Positions 33,564 through 47,541 of a DNA stretch of 64,000 nt are shown one piece after another. This stretch comes from Zarea fungicola. Lineage: Eukaryota; Ascomycota; Sordariomycetes; Hypocreales; Cordycipitaceae. Position 1 is the first letter of the stretch, and each line of letters starts with the position of its first letter. Location of the stretch: positions 62,001 to 126,000 of the forward strand of contig FWCC01000117.1 of the NCBI GenBank assembly GCA_900169235.1, read 5' to 3'. Under the pieces are notes generated by a model that was given only the letters and a program-made list of their open reading frames with translations, was not told the origin of the DNA and did no database searches. The position numbers and the translations under genes were made by a program.

Positions 33564-33949
33564 CATGACTGTTTTAGATAGTCCGTGACGCAGTTAAAAA
33601 AAACATAGCAGTCCATATTATTTTGTATGTCTGCCTTGATTAATTACTGAAAATGGCATATGCCTGACCCATGTGGTATTTCTCCATCCCTTCGTGTATA
33701 GTCTGTTCGGCAAATCCATTGCGATGCAGGTAGAATGTATATGTCCCGAGTCCCAACTCCCAAAAAAAATTGTTACCTGAGCAAATGTGATCCAAGTAGA
33801 ATCGATGACGCCAAATTTCATAAACCCTCGCTTAGCAAAGTCATAAAATAACGCTATGCAAAATAGAGAAAGCAACCCAAACTCCCAGGTTATGATGCAA
33901 TAAGTAGTTGTTCTGTTCAGAGAGTAGCTGTCGGCGTTGGGCATGCGCC
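33564..33949. other. Convergent intergenic region
   Basis: 386 bases between convergent 3' ends of GPI14 and the F-box-like gene; AT-rich, nothing recognised. Confidence 0.4.
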
Positions 33950-35820
33950 TCAAACAATGACAGCATTATTCGAAAAGATTTGATAGTTTGCAAGTTTTAG
34001 TGAGGTAATGCGTGTGCGAGGATGTTGCGGTGTAATGAGGATTCGTCCATCCTTTGTGTACGAGATGTTGCCAAAGGCATCGCTCAAGTCTGCAAACTTG
34101 GCTCCAGGTCGTGCTCTCGCCATTTCGCTGATGATTCTATCGCTCCAGACGCCGCTGCATTCGCCGCGTTGGAATAAAAAGTAAGGATTTAGTGCTGGAA
34201 GAATCGAATCTATTGCTCCTATTAGCAGTGTAAAGAGTGCTGCGTGGTTACTACAGTCAATGACTTACCCAAGTCCACAAATCGAATCCGCAAGTATTCA
34301 ACTCGTTGAAATTTGCTCAGTGATCTGATACTAGATATGACCAGCTTTTCAAACGCCTCGATAAACCCCATGTCTTGAATACCCGACCCAGAATCATGAA
34401 ATATATTGGTCTGGCGGCAGCAATTCTTGAGTGTTATGTCAATTGATCGTAGCCGGCTTGTGGGTGCAGCGGCACTTTGGCGGGCAACTTCAAAAAAGTG
34501 GTGGCAGATGCGACCCGTGTACGAGAGCTGCTCCAGTCTGGGCATTATTTCCCCAAGCACTGTGCAAATATGTGTCTGCTGGGCCGCCTTGGCATAGAAT
34601 GCGGGTACAACAGCTTCTCTCCGATAGTCATTTTCAAGACAAAAGCTAAGGTTCTTAATGTTTGGTGGCAAATAAGGTATGAACTCGGAAAGGGTAATGT
34701 AGCTTTTTGATTTGGGTTTACTGTAGGCGCCTTGCCATTCCTGTAGATTCGGGAGGGCTCCGAGGATATTGACAAAATCGGTATGGCCACGTATCAAGTT
34801 CCACTGGCCCTTCGTGATCAGGGTGGTAATGGAGTAGACAACTGGCAGCGTCGGTCCATATTCGCAGCCGTAGCGGTTATTGTGGAAATGCACAACCTTG
34901 GGGGCCTTTCGTCGTTCTCCACCCTCGACCGTGAGAATCTTGGTTTGAGGCAGAACACGACCTACAAATCGAAAGACGTCCTCCAGGGCGCAGTTGTTCC
35001 CAGGGAGGAGGTAGGTCGCCGTCGTTAGGCCATCACTTCTCAGCAGCGGCAACAGGGCCGTATTTGATAGCGCCAAGGGTCCATGTCGGGGTTGGAATAC
35101 CGGAAACCAAACCTCGATGTGCTTGACGTAAGAAGCAAGGCGCGTCGAACTGGCAAAATGCATTAGAGCCTGGTTAATAGATCTGGCTGTTCCCTTCAAC
35201 TTGATATGGCGGTAGAGGCGCTTCTGCACCAGGATCTTCCATGTCGGGTTGACAAGGGCCAGCTGTGTCATCTCTCTCCTTCTCGAATGGCGAAGGGCGG
35301 TCCCGAGGCTTCGTGCCGTGTTTGGTGACCACAGTGCAGAGGGACGTGCCGAGACTGGTACACAAGATCCAAAAAGGTAGTCTAGAATTGCTTCATGGAC
35401 CTCGATCGGGGCATTGGCAAAGTGCTGTGCTGGCTCATGTTGACTGAGGCTATCGTCACCGGCTGTAGGTAATGGAGAATGGCGCGATGCAACCCCAAAC
35501 GTAAGTTCTGTTGTGCTGGAGCATGAGGTTTCCTTTGTATCTGCAAATGGGTATGGTGTGCTGCTGGGTCGTACCGGTGGCACAAATTCGGAAGAAGACT
35601 CTTGAAATAGTTTGGCGTCAGGGCTTTCACGGGGGCCTTGTGATGTAGATGAATCCAGTAAGGTTGTGGTGACGGCAGCAAACCTGAAAGGCAAGCCATT
35701 GGTAGCGCGTTCGGGCGGGTTTTCCTGGGAGATGTCCTTCGGGTGCTGGTCTACAAGAGGTAGTAGAATGGCGTCCTTGTCCTCTTTGGGATTGAATTCG
35801 AGAGTATAGGTATCGGCCAT
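33950..35820 (-). CDS. F-box-like / LRR-type protein (fungal conserved, function unknown)
   Basis: Two exons on the minus strand: 35820-34269 and 34218-33950, 606 residues (an in-frame ATG at 35832 would add four). The first 140 residues are polar and probably disordered. APIEVHEAILDYLFGSC, then LALVNPTWKILVQKRLYRHIKL, has the shape of an F-box helix pair with the following conserved Trp and Tyr. Leucine-rich strands follow (LASYVKHIEVWFP, LPNLQEWQGAY, IKNLSFCLE, RLEQLSYTGRI). The second exon, ending KLANYQIFSN, completes the usual C-terminus of this fungal group. F-box proteins select substrates for SCF ubiquitin ligases; with this divergent box that role is an inference. Confidence 0.7.
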
Positions 35821-37452
35821 GGCGCAGCGCAATCGATGGATAAGTGATCACTCTTCGGAACAGGGTACAAGAGCATGTCAATCACAAGCGATAAGAGGTG
35901 ACAAAGGCGAGACCAAACGGGTTACTAGGCACCTGTTGAAGAGGAAAGGTAGGAGCAAGTTCCGATAAGAAACAGGTATGGCGGTGGGAAGAAGGTGGGA
36001 AGTTTTGTGATGAAAGAAGAGTGCGGAAAGGCCGCACAGGAAATTTGGTACAAAGATTAATCGGCAACCGAGTCACCAGAAGGGCATTTCAGAGTGGGCG
36101 AAGAGCGTAATTCGGCCCGAGACAGCGGGTGCCCTTGCTGGGATTTTTTTTTCCTTTCTCCCTCTCCTTCTTCTGCGTTGATGGTGGAACGCGGGAATTG
36201 AAGCAAGGGCGGCGAGGTCTCAGACGCGGGGGCGGGTGGGTGGAATATCTCGATTGTTTAAATGAGGTTTTTCGGGGGAGAAATTGGGTGGTGACGCTGC
36301 TATCGAACATCTATCCAGGATGTTGTGCCCGCCGCTGCCGAAGAATCCAGGCGCAGCCGTTGCAGCCGCAGGCGAGGAAGATTAAAGCCCGTGAATCACA
36401 GGATCTGCGTTTCTGTGACGAAACGCTCTGTGATGGCAGGTTTCGGCCAGGAGACTGAGGCGGATGATAATATGCAGATGCTGCAAAGGGAGAAAGGGAA
36501 ATTAGGCAATGAAGATGAAATTAAAAGAGGCAGAGCACATCCGGGCGGGCGCAAGTGGGGGTTTCGGCAGCTGCACGGCTCTGGCCGCTGCGGGCGGCGG
36601 TGGAGCTTTGGTCATTTTCATTCATTAGGCCACATTTGGGCCAGTTTTTGGCCAATTTTCGTGCAGTTTTTGGGATACGACAATGATGCTCTGGGGCACT
36701 GGGGGCACATGAGGGGGGCATTTTACAGTGGTTGCATGCATGCAGCAAGGATTGGTGGGGCGTGTGCTAGCGCTGCATTTCACTAGGTACCTACTAACAA
36801 GCCACCAAGGTTCCCGCCTCACCTTTTGGGCTTAACCTACACTACTGTGGGTGGTTACTTGTTAACCATCAGGTTCAACCAGTTCATGGCCAGAACAACT
36901 CGTAAACTGGTGGCTACTAAGATTAGAGTGGTAGCCTACAGGTAGCCTTTGTATGGATATATAAATACTTGGCTGGACTCTATTCATCATTTTGTAAGAC
37001 TGGCGTATCGAAAGAGTCATTCCATGGCACATTATACTTAAAGGCAGACGGAAGGCACTGCTTTCAAAATAAACAAAATAATAGTTGCTAATAACAACAA
37101 TCACACAAACCATTACCATTTCAAATTCTACCATTACATACGCAGATTCCACTGACCAGTAACAGCAGGTGCATTGTGCTTCTTGTTCGAGCTCAATTGT
37201 TGAAACTTGTCAAGAATGTCGTGATGCGACAAAGGGAAGAATGTTGCGATTCTCCAATAAAGAAAATTTCAAACAGCATAGAACTGGCAGCAATTGTAGT
37301 CCAGTGCCTTGCACCATGTAGACCAAGGGTTTTTTAGACCGAAATCCACCTACGCATTACAGGTACGGAGTAACTACCTAGTCTCCATAACAGCCCGGTC
37401 GCGTTTTCCAAATTTTTTTAATCTGCCGGTTCCCACCGCACGGCTCTCGTGC

Positions 37453-37460
37453 TATAAAAG
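37453..37460 (+). promoter_or_regulatory. TATA-like box with downstream CT-rich tract
   Basis: TATAAAAG followed within 20-60 bases by a pyrimidine-rich tract, the usual architecture of a strong fungal promoter, but with no clear gene downstream. Confidence 0.35.
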
Positions 37461-38898
37461 TGCGAGGTTCCTCCTCAGCTTTCGTCTATTCTTCTTTTCT
37501 TCTTCATGTCGACAATACTTCAGTATGTCTCCCCCTACCTTTACCTCATCTTCTCATTTCCTCCAATGCCCAGAACTCGCCCTGCTAACCTCCTCCCAGG
37601 AGAATCATTTCTATAGTAATCGACCCATCTCTTGGTTCCCCAAAAGAGCCACAGAATCCACCCTGGTTGATGATTGTATATCCTCGATGCCCTAGAGTGA
37701 AGACTTGTTTTCTGGTCCTCCCGAACTGTCCGCAAGGATGGCGGCCCAACTCTCGATGGATTTGGTGCTGTATAGGGAGATGTGCGAGTTAGTAATTGGC
37801 TGGTCTTTGCCCAGTTCATGTCGACTTGCTGTTTCTTAATGATCTCGACCCTGTTAGCAGTCTGCCTTCGGGCGTGCTGATAGGGTGGGCGTTGATGGAC
37901 GTCTGACAGGCTTTTTTTCATTGCGTTCCGAGACTTGTTTCGGTCGTGAAGAAGAAAGTTTACCTTGCTCTGGCTTCTCTTGCTACATATTCATTGTAGC
38001 CAGTTTTCCAATGCCACATAGTCCTTTGAATATGGAGCTAAACGAGTACACGAGATATTGTCATGCGTGTATGTAATTCGGTGCAATTGGGCCATTTTCA
38101 GCGAAGTCTATGTACCAGCTCCCCCAACGAACCTGAAACGAATCAAAGTTCGGAGGACTATCGGGTCTTCAATGCTCTACCAGTAAATGCATCTCAAAAT
38201 CAGCATAAACAATATGCCCCTGTAGATCGTGAAACTTCCATCTCCCGAAGATGGCCGATATTCATGCACAAATTTAAAACGAGCTGTGGCTGATGAAAGC
38301 ATCTCGGCCGACCAGCCTCTAATAGGAAGCTGCTATGCCCACACCAAGGGTCTGTCTGTATTTGGTTGACATGGACTACCAATGCATAGATTTTAATCAT
38401 CCCAGCGCGGAAACATCCAGCATTCACAATAGAACCCGACATTCTGTTTTCCGTTCGTATTGTTTCCAAACACACGCGACAGGGACTGCACATAACAAAT
38501 GAGCATGCTGTATGTCTATGTATGTATACCATGCATGTGTGCTGTTCCAGAACCACTCCGTAATGTACTGGCAAATGAGGCCCGTCGCAGGAAGGAGGTT
38601 TTTCCTGTTCCTCGTTAAATAGCTTTGAATATACTCGAGAGCCATATTGCAGACATTTAACCTTTTTTAAGTCTCAATTCAGCTGCAACAGAATCCCGCC
38701 AGCTGCTAGCCTCTTGGCCTGTCTGAGCCAATCGTTCTTTGGATGTGCAAGCGCCAGGAACAACATCCTTGCTCACAGAGGCCAAGCCGTCTGGACCAAT
38801 CGTTTTGATACATAACCAAGGTGAAGAAACCAGCGGCGAACTCACACCCTTGCTGCTTTAATTGCGCCATCAATTACTTAATCTGACTCCTTATTATG

Positions 38899-38919
38899 TA
38901 CTCCGTACTCCGTACTCCG
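38899..38919. repeat. Three tandem TACTCCG units
   Basis: Seven-base unit TACTCCG repeated three times, followed by TACGTAGTA. Single copies of TACTCCGTA or its complement TACGGAGTA occur at 37364-37372, 39364-39372 and 56843-56851, all intergenic. Confidence 0.8.
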
Positions 38920-39796
38920 TACGTAGTAATTACTGCCACGCACTCGTCACTCGCTATTCACCACCTCCATCACCCTTGCAAGGGTTCCCCCACCACCCCG
39001 GCGCCAAGCCGTTTGAGATTTGCAGCTAGAGCCTATCCTCGAAACTGTCCATGGTGCATCTCTGACACTTGGCCCGCAAAGCCCCTTGTGCCAAATTTGC
39101 TCCCGCCCAACCTATGGCAGCTCAGTCCTGACCACAGTCAGTGAATCAGCGCGTCGCACCACTGCCCACCTCCCCAGCGCCTAAATGCTTCTTTGCCCGG
39201 CGCGACTCGCATGGCGCAGCTTGGCCAACCGCAAAATAGAGTGAGGTTTTGTTATTATAGCCAGCATGTCGGTGATATTCCCCTGTATTCGCAGCACCGC
39301 CGAGCAATGCCTACCTCTGCCCCTAGGACACGGCCCACCTCGGCCTCGCAAATGCTACTGAGATACGGAGTACAGGTTTCCAAGCAGACGGAGACGGGGC
39401 TTTGCTTCAGAAGTCCCTGTTTCCCCTTGAACCGAATTTCTTCTTTTCCCGAGCACTAAGCTTAAACCTTACTTATTCTCGTATTTCTGTTTTGTATTTC
39501 TATTCTTTTATTCCTCGTCAGCCCGGTGTCTGTCGTCTCTTTTTTGTTCCTTGTCCTGCGTAGAGTCCTTGTCAGGCCCTTCCTTCATTTCTTCCTTTTC
39601 GTTTGGCTGGACCAACTACTCTTCACATTTTTCTTGGTCATTCATTCACTCATATTTTATTCTCTCTTTTACGGTATTCTTATTGGTTGTTGCGCTTTGA
39701 AGACTGGTCTTCCACTTAAACGGCAGAAGCACACTCACTCAGCATCCTGCAACTTACTTTGTCGTCCACGTACGAGTCTAAAAGTTATTTCTCAAC

Positions 39797-41273
<1,477 letters not shown>

Positions 41274-42058
41274 CTGGGCAACGAGACCCAGAGATGGCGA
41301 GGAAACAGGTCACCCCCTTCACATTGCATATTTGATAGATTTGCATGTTCCGTGGCGCTCGATGACCTGAAACTTAGACTCATACAGTATATAAGTCTTA
41401 CAGTGCATCCCCAAGAAACAGTAGACATTGTAGCGCAACTAGTATATAGTAGTTGTATTATATAGCCGCCTTCTTAGGCAGTCGAATGATGACATATCTC
41501 GACATTGTACATACAACAAAGCTGGTGCACGACATGACAAAAAAGAAAGCATGAGAAATTATTGTGACATGATGGTCGTAGGCACCACCGATTACTCAAA
41601 CTCTGCAGGTCTACGGCAAAAACTTATAAGTTGATATGTCTGCCTACCAGCAAGGAGCCACCTCGAGTCAAGAAAGACCACGAGGCAGTGCCAAGCTGTG
41701 CCTGCTCGTGAGAGCAGAGGCCAGAAAGCAAGGATGATATAAGCACTTCTTCGGCACAACTACAGTCATCAAAGGACTGAATTGCAATTTGACATCCGTG
41801 CTAACGCATTTCTTTCAAGAGGTCATGGAAGAGGGTGTGGGAGCAAAGGGGAAAGGCGGGTATAGAATGGCATTAGCAATAGAATTAGTCTCGTTAAAAA
41901 TAAGATAGAAAGGCTTTTTCGCAGTCGTAAAAGAAATTTGCCCCCGCCTCTTGGGCCTGCCATGCGTGTTGGGAGGCAGGAGTATGTATATAAAATGACG
42001 GCACCGACGGTCGGAAATTATAGTGAGAAGAATGGCCAATCATATGGTGTACAATATC
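41274..42058. other. Convergent intergenic region
   Basis: 785 bases between convergent 3' ends of the protease and ERG9; AT-rich with short frames only. Confidence 0.4.
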
Positions 42059-43637
42059 CTACAATTCGTCGTGACCAGCACCGGCGAGGGGTTTGGGTGG
42101 AGGGGTCGAGCCGTCGAGACTTGACCACAGCTTCTTGACGTCGGCAAAAGTCGAGCCAAATTCGGCACCAAAGTACCAGGCAATGCCGATCTAGGAATTA
42201 TTAGTCTGCTAGTGCAGTAGGAGAAATAAAGGCACTGCTGTGGGCGGGGGTTCTTACCATGAGAAGAGCCATGAAAACCAGAGCCAGGATGACAACCATC
42301 CACATGATGAAGCCCTCACCGGGATCAGCAGTGGGCTCGTCGCGTTGTCTCTTGGCGTTGGTGGCACTGAGTTTAGCAGGATCCTGCTTGGGGTACAGTG
42401 TTTCGATAAATTGCTCAATCTGCAGGCTGCTGTTAGTGGGCATCTAAAGCAAAGTCAAGCTTTTGTTTTGACTCACCTTGGCACATCTGGCGCTGATGGC
42501 GAGGAAGTTGGGATCGCGGGGGTCGTTCTTCTTGTGAATGCGGCGGGTATATCTTCGGAAGACCTCGCACACGGTGAAGAGGTTTTGTGTTGACTCAAGC
42601 ATGATCTGGCAGGCATCGCCCTTTGTGATCTTGATATTGCGCTCAAGGATGGCAGGATTGCGGAAGACGAGCTCTAGTGTAGCAATAGCCATGGTCTGGG
42701 GGATGGCGACAAAGTTGAAGCAACTCTGATCGCGCATGCCTGCCATGTAGAAGAGGCACTCCTCGACGTGCTTAAGGGCGTCGAGGACCATTTCGGACAC
42801 GCAGTTGAGGGCCTGCTCGCGCTTGCTCAGCTCAAAGAGGTCCTCCCACTTGTCGACGTGCTTGCTCCAAATCTCCTTGGGGTACCAGCGGCGTCCATCC
42901 TCCCAGTCCTCGTGGATATCACGAATAATATTGGTTTTTTGCAGGAACTGGCCCATGGCTTCTGTCAGAGCCGGGCGCTCGGCAAGCTTGGGGTTGGCCA
43001 GCTCGGAGCTGACGAAGAGTCTCGTTAAGCCCTCACCAACAAGTCCAGCGACGTAGTGGCAGTAGAGCTCATAATCCTCGATTCTCTGAAGGCCATTCTC
43101 AATTTTGTCTATATCGGCGGCGTAGTCGGCCATGCCATTGCCCATCTTGAGCGTGAGGTCCTTGATAATTTCGTAGTACTGGGGCTTGAGCAGTTTGAGC
43201 TCTGTGATGACGACGTCAAAGTGCTCTAGCAACTCGGCGTCCTTTTCTTTGCTCTCGTGAAACTGCCAGCCGTCAATCTCCATGGTGTTATGGAAGTTGC
43301 GTAGCATTGGCGTCTTGGTCTCGAGGGGAATAGTCATGTCGTCTTCAATAGTATCCAAGCCTCGGAGGACAAGATAGAAGAGGGCGACAGGTACAAGAAG
43401 CTCAGGGTTCAGCTCCTGAATAACCATGGAGAAACTACGGCTGGTCATGTTGAGAAAGCGGAAGCACTCCCTGAGGCTTTCGGACTCTTTGCTGGGGTCG
43501 CGCTTGTGCACCGGGTCATGCCAGAGCTTCCTTTTGAGTTGTTAGATTGCATGTTCGATAGGATTGATGGATAGTTCATACCATTGGATAATGGAGCGAA
43601 GCTGGTTAGGGTGCAGCAGAAAGTAGAGGACACCCAT
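42059..43637 (-). CDS. ERG9: Squalene synthase (farnesyl-diphosphate farnesyltransferase)
   Basis: Four exons on the minus strand: 43637-43582, 43530-42477, 42419-42258 and 42190-42059, 467 residues (yeast 444). Condenses two farnesyl diphosphates to squalene, the first committed step to ergosterol, at the ER membrane. It begins [19 protein letters not shown]. The two Asp-rich motifs are present: DTIEDD at about residues 80-85 and [10 protein letters not shown] further on. The NADPH-site region FFxxxP-like [13 protein letters not shown] and QKTNIIRD are also typical. The third exon carries the C-terminal membrane anchor ([18 protein letters not shown]) and the fourth a cytosolic tail ending in AGAGHDEL, which is not an ER-retention signal because it faces the cytosol. 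Confidence 0.96.
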
Positions 43638-45558
43638 GATGGCGGCTTGCAGAACAGTATGTACCGGTATTGACAAAGGTAGGGAGCAGTAAGAGTACAG
43701 TTTACTGAATCAAATGAATGAATCAATGTTCCATGTGCAAGTAGAAGAGGACTAGAGCAAAAGTGTCCTCTAGTTAAAAGAAAACAGCATAAAATTGCCA
43801 ACAGGTTGAAGCTCGAGGGCCAGGGAAAAAAATCTCGGATTTGGGAAAACCTAGGGGCTGATGGAGCTTTATTGTTCTCCAGGTGGGGGAGGCTAGCTGC
43901 TGCGAACCAGTTGACTTTATTGGCTCCTGTCTGGGCGCTTCAGTGGGAACTTCAGTGGGCTGCGGGCTTAACGACAGCCGGGAAAACAGTGGAAGCGCCT
44001 GCCGAGATTTTAGATACGAGAACGAGTACGGCGGCGCAATGCTCTGAGAATGGCTGATAATTATAAGAATGGGCTCCGACCAATATTGCTTTGGAAAGGA
44101 GAATCCGGACATACACTCCATTGACTTATAGTAATTGGCATGCAAGACCGGTATAATATAAACGACCGAGGCCGGGTGCAAGCAAAATTTGGTCAAACAC
44201 ACGAGGTAGAGAGTGAGTATCTAGTGAGTGAGTGACCTTGCAGCTCAAGCGAGATCCGCGCTCACTGCGCTCACTGTCGGCAGCACAGCAGATCCTCAGA
44301 GCGTGGAGGCTTCTCGCCAGTAACGAACGAGTCAAGGAAAGACGCAACCGGTAAATACAATACCATTACGATATCAATAGCGTATTATGAAAACGCAATG
44401 TGCAGAGGGAGATCATACTCTCCTTCAACCCAGTTTTTGACGTCCCACAACTTCCTTCAAACCCGTATAAAAAGTTGACGCCACTATACTCTCATAACGT
44501 GGCATCTTCTGGTTGTTGAATATCTAATAACATGACTCGTGACACTTTCACAAGAGAGTATGCTTTGATCTCCAATCAAGAAATTGCAATAATATACATT
44601 GCGGAAAAAATCAACTCACGCTAGGAGCAAAATCGTCGTTTATGGCGGCAATATCTGCATCGCCAATCTGTCGTGCAAGACAACTGACCCAGTTATTGCA
44701 ACAATCGGCGCACGCGTGATTACGACACCATGATGAGTACCTAGGAATATGGGGCTCGAGATGAGTGATGGACTTGGTTGCAGAAATACCGCCTATTAGC
44801 TGTGCCAGTGAGTTGCTGGGAGAAGTCCTCGCTATTGTTGTCGCCCTATTGCTAGTCCGTGAGTCAAGCTATCCTAAGCTTGAATTGCAAGATACCGTAG
44901 TAACAATTCATTGCCGCTTTTTGTTGTTGTTGATCGACACGGCGGAAAAGTACCGACGGTAGCAGGATGGCGCTTATCGACGGGAAATAAAAACCGAAGC
45001 CGACACCTGCAACGCGCAATGCTTATTCGCCGAAGGGACATATGCAATGCTCGAATGGAAATAGAAGCGGATTCGTGACATAAATACGGTGATAAGCGAC
45101 GCTGTAACCAGACAAAAACCGGGCACCTTGAGAATCATGGCTGCTGATAGGAATTGCTCGCATGGCTGCAGCTAGTCTCGTTATCGACTTGACAGCGTAG
45201 CCGTTAATAATTGACGCTCAACTCAGCACTTTGCATTGCAATTTCTCTCGATGTATCGACTTACTGTGACTGTTACTGTTCATGCCTTTAAGTCGAATGG
45301 CCCGTCCTTGGGAGTCACACCGCCGCCTAGCACACATCTTGATTAAAGTAGCAACTGGGTTGAGCAGAAGCTGATGGGTGGGAATTTATATGACGCGACA
45401 AACGTCCCAATGTGTTATTCCTATGATTTCTAGCTAGATGAAATAGCAATCAGTGCATATGGCCCCTGCTGCGTGGATCTGGACCGCTGCGTAGCTCATA
45501 CACCAACCTGCTTAACTCGTATGCCTGACATGGTAGTATTTCAAGGTAATCTGATGAG
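43638..45558. other. Intergenic region, 1.9 kb
   Basis: Left part is the ERG9 promoter. A TATAAAAA box at 44466-44473 (plus strand) precedes an ATG at 44531, but the frame closes after 30 codons; one possible intron (about 44555-44621) does not give a longer convincing protein. A GTGAGTGAGTGA stretch lies near 44225. No gene supported. Confidence 0.4.
44466..44473 (+). promoter_or_regulatory. TATA-like box without assigned gene
   Basis: TATAAAAA about 60 bases upstream of an ATG at 44531 that opens only a 30-codon frame. May drive a small or noncoding transcript. Confidence 0.25.
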
Positions 45559-47541
45559 CTACTGGGCTCCACGTCTCTTCACTAGTGCTCTCAAACGGTC
45601 GATAAACGAAACATCTGACCCAATAGCCTCCATCTGCTCACGATCTGCCATCTCAGCTCTCTCTTTATCCTCAGCCGTAATCCGACCCGTGTAAAGATCC
45701 ATTGATGCAGGATCAACCTGCTTAGAGCGCAGTAAGAGCTTCGAGCCAAATATGAATATCAGATGGATGGGAATAGCGATGTAGGCAAACACGAAGGTCT
45801 TGACCTGGAATTTTGGGATGAAATTTGCTACGCCTGCGACATATCGTTAGTCTGCGAAAGGGTTGATATTTGTGATAAGCGGAAGGTAATAGATTACCGC
45901 TAAACAGTATGATGGTAGCCACAGAAATGAGAGTTACCCATGCCCTTGCCTTCATCCAGTGCTCCTTGAAAGGCATAGCGTTGCGAGGTATGTTTTGAGC
46001 TTCCATACCACGACGGAGCGATATATAGGAGATTAAGACACTCATCCAATTAAACAAACCAAAGACGGTGGCAAGTGATACCAGGTCGTGAAAGACTATA
46101 TTGCTCTGCTCTGTCGTGCTGAGAAGAGCAAGGAGGAGGAAGAGCGAGGAAAACGCCACAGCCGGAATTGGAACACTCCAATATGTCCGCTTAAATATAG
46201 ATGGCATGTACCCGTCCTTTGCAAGACCGTACAGTGTTCTCGATGAAGTATAAATATCTACCAACTGTTAGCTGGAGCCACGCGATACCAGCAGTGGCCA
46301 TCGACGCATGGCCACGGCATACACACCAGAGCTAGCTGCGCTCAGGACAAAGACTAGCAAGGAGCCATTGACCAGTCCGGGCAGAGTCTTGATTCCAGCT
46401 TCTTTGATAGCGACAATAAATGGCGAGGCTCCTACCGTGACATGTGAGCAAGCTGTTCCGGATTGAGGTCGGAGCCGCGAGAAAACATACCGGCGCTGGT
46501 GGAAGCTTTTGTGGCTGTGAGCAGGCCGTGACTGTTATATGGCACCACCATACCCAAGATGAGCACGCCGCCAACATACAAGAATCCGATACGCCACGCT
46601 GTCTGGCGAATAGCATTAGGAATGACCTTCCATGGCTTCTGCGTCTCTCCAAAGGCAACACCCACCAGCTCGGTACCCATGTACACGAAGCCGGCGTCCA
46701 CCATGCACGTCCACCAGCCCAAGAACCTTCCCATCGCTCCTGGTAGAAGATGGGTATTAAAAGCGCCAGGGTTGCTCCAATATCGAAATCCTATGCGGCC
46801 GCCCTCAGGTCCTCCTCCGAGGTCAATCACAAGGCATGTTAGCATTAGGCCAACAATGACGATGGTCTTGATGATGGAAGCGGCGAACTCGACCTCGCCA
46901 AAAACTTTGACCGGACATAACTGCGATGTATCAGTAAAAGAAGAATTGAAGATATGTCGGCCGAACGTCTCACGTTGATGCAGATGATGGGGATAGCAAA
47001 TGAGGCTATCCAGACGCCGACATTGACATGGGGAAGCCAGTACTGCATGATGAGGCCGGACGCAGTAAGGTTGTTGGCAAGAAGAACGGAGTACTTGCAA
47101 AAGTAATTCAGGCCAGTTGCAGCTCTTTTCCCTTTTTTTTTCAGTGTGTCTTCGTAGCGATGACGGAGTCTATCTTGTCATGAATGCTTACCCGTAGGCC
47201 GGATCAACGAATCGTGCTGCGTAGCCGCTAAAGGACTTGTCCATGGGCAACGCGGTTGACATTTCGCCATACGCAGCGAGGACATTGTAGCACAGGAACC
47301 CGACGACTGTGAATGCTATAAGCATGGAACCGGGCCCTCCCGCCGCAAGAGCTGAGCCAGTTGAGATTAAGAGTCCAGTGCCAATCGAACCGGCAATGGA
47401 AAACATGCTAATCTGGCGGCTGGTAAGTGTCCTCTTGAGATTGGAATGGCCCATTTCTATTTCTAGAGACTCGCCACCTTTATCGGGCTCCTGCATGTCG
47501 TGCTCACGTTTCTCTACAACATCATCGTATGGCGCGGCCAT
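45559..47541 (-). CDS. Amino-acid permease (APC superfamily, yeast amino-acid transporter type)
   Basis: Six exons on the minus strand: 47541-47192, 47124-46974, 46920-46491, 46431-46327, 46257-45898 and 45833-45559, all in phase, 556 residues with about 12 membrane helices. The N-terminal cytosolic part leads to LKRTLTSRQISMFSIAGSIGTGLL, the family signature for helix 1 and the substrate-binding GSIGTGL. Later come the conserved VFGEVEFAASIIK, DLGGGPEGGRIGFRYW, ASPFIVAIKEAGIK and YTSSRTLYGLAKDGYMP segments. Proton-driven uptake of amino acids at the plasma membrane. Specificity cannot be read from the sequence. Long ORFs in other frames across the introns would mislead a gene caller here. 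Confidence 0.92.

Larger units (their letters stand above)
35821..39796. other. Gene-poor 4-kb region
   Basis: No gene that I can support. It contains a TATAAAAG box at 37453-37460 followed by a pyrimidine-rich tract and ATGs at 37506 and 37524 that open only 36 and 56 codons. It also holds TACGGAGTA at 37364-37372 and 39364-39372 and three tandem TACTCCG units at 38899-38919. The right end (39430-39796) is the long pyrimidine-rich leader of the subtilisin gene. A noncoding transcript or decayed gene is possible. Confidence 0.4.

Noticed and set aside
36325..36786. 153-codon plus-strand frame
   Set aside because: Gly/Arg/His-rich, partly simple sequence, overlaps other frames of similar length; no conserved character.
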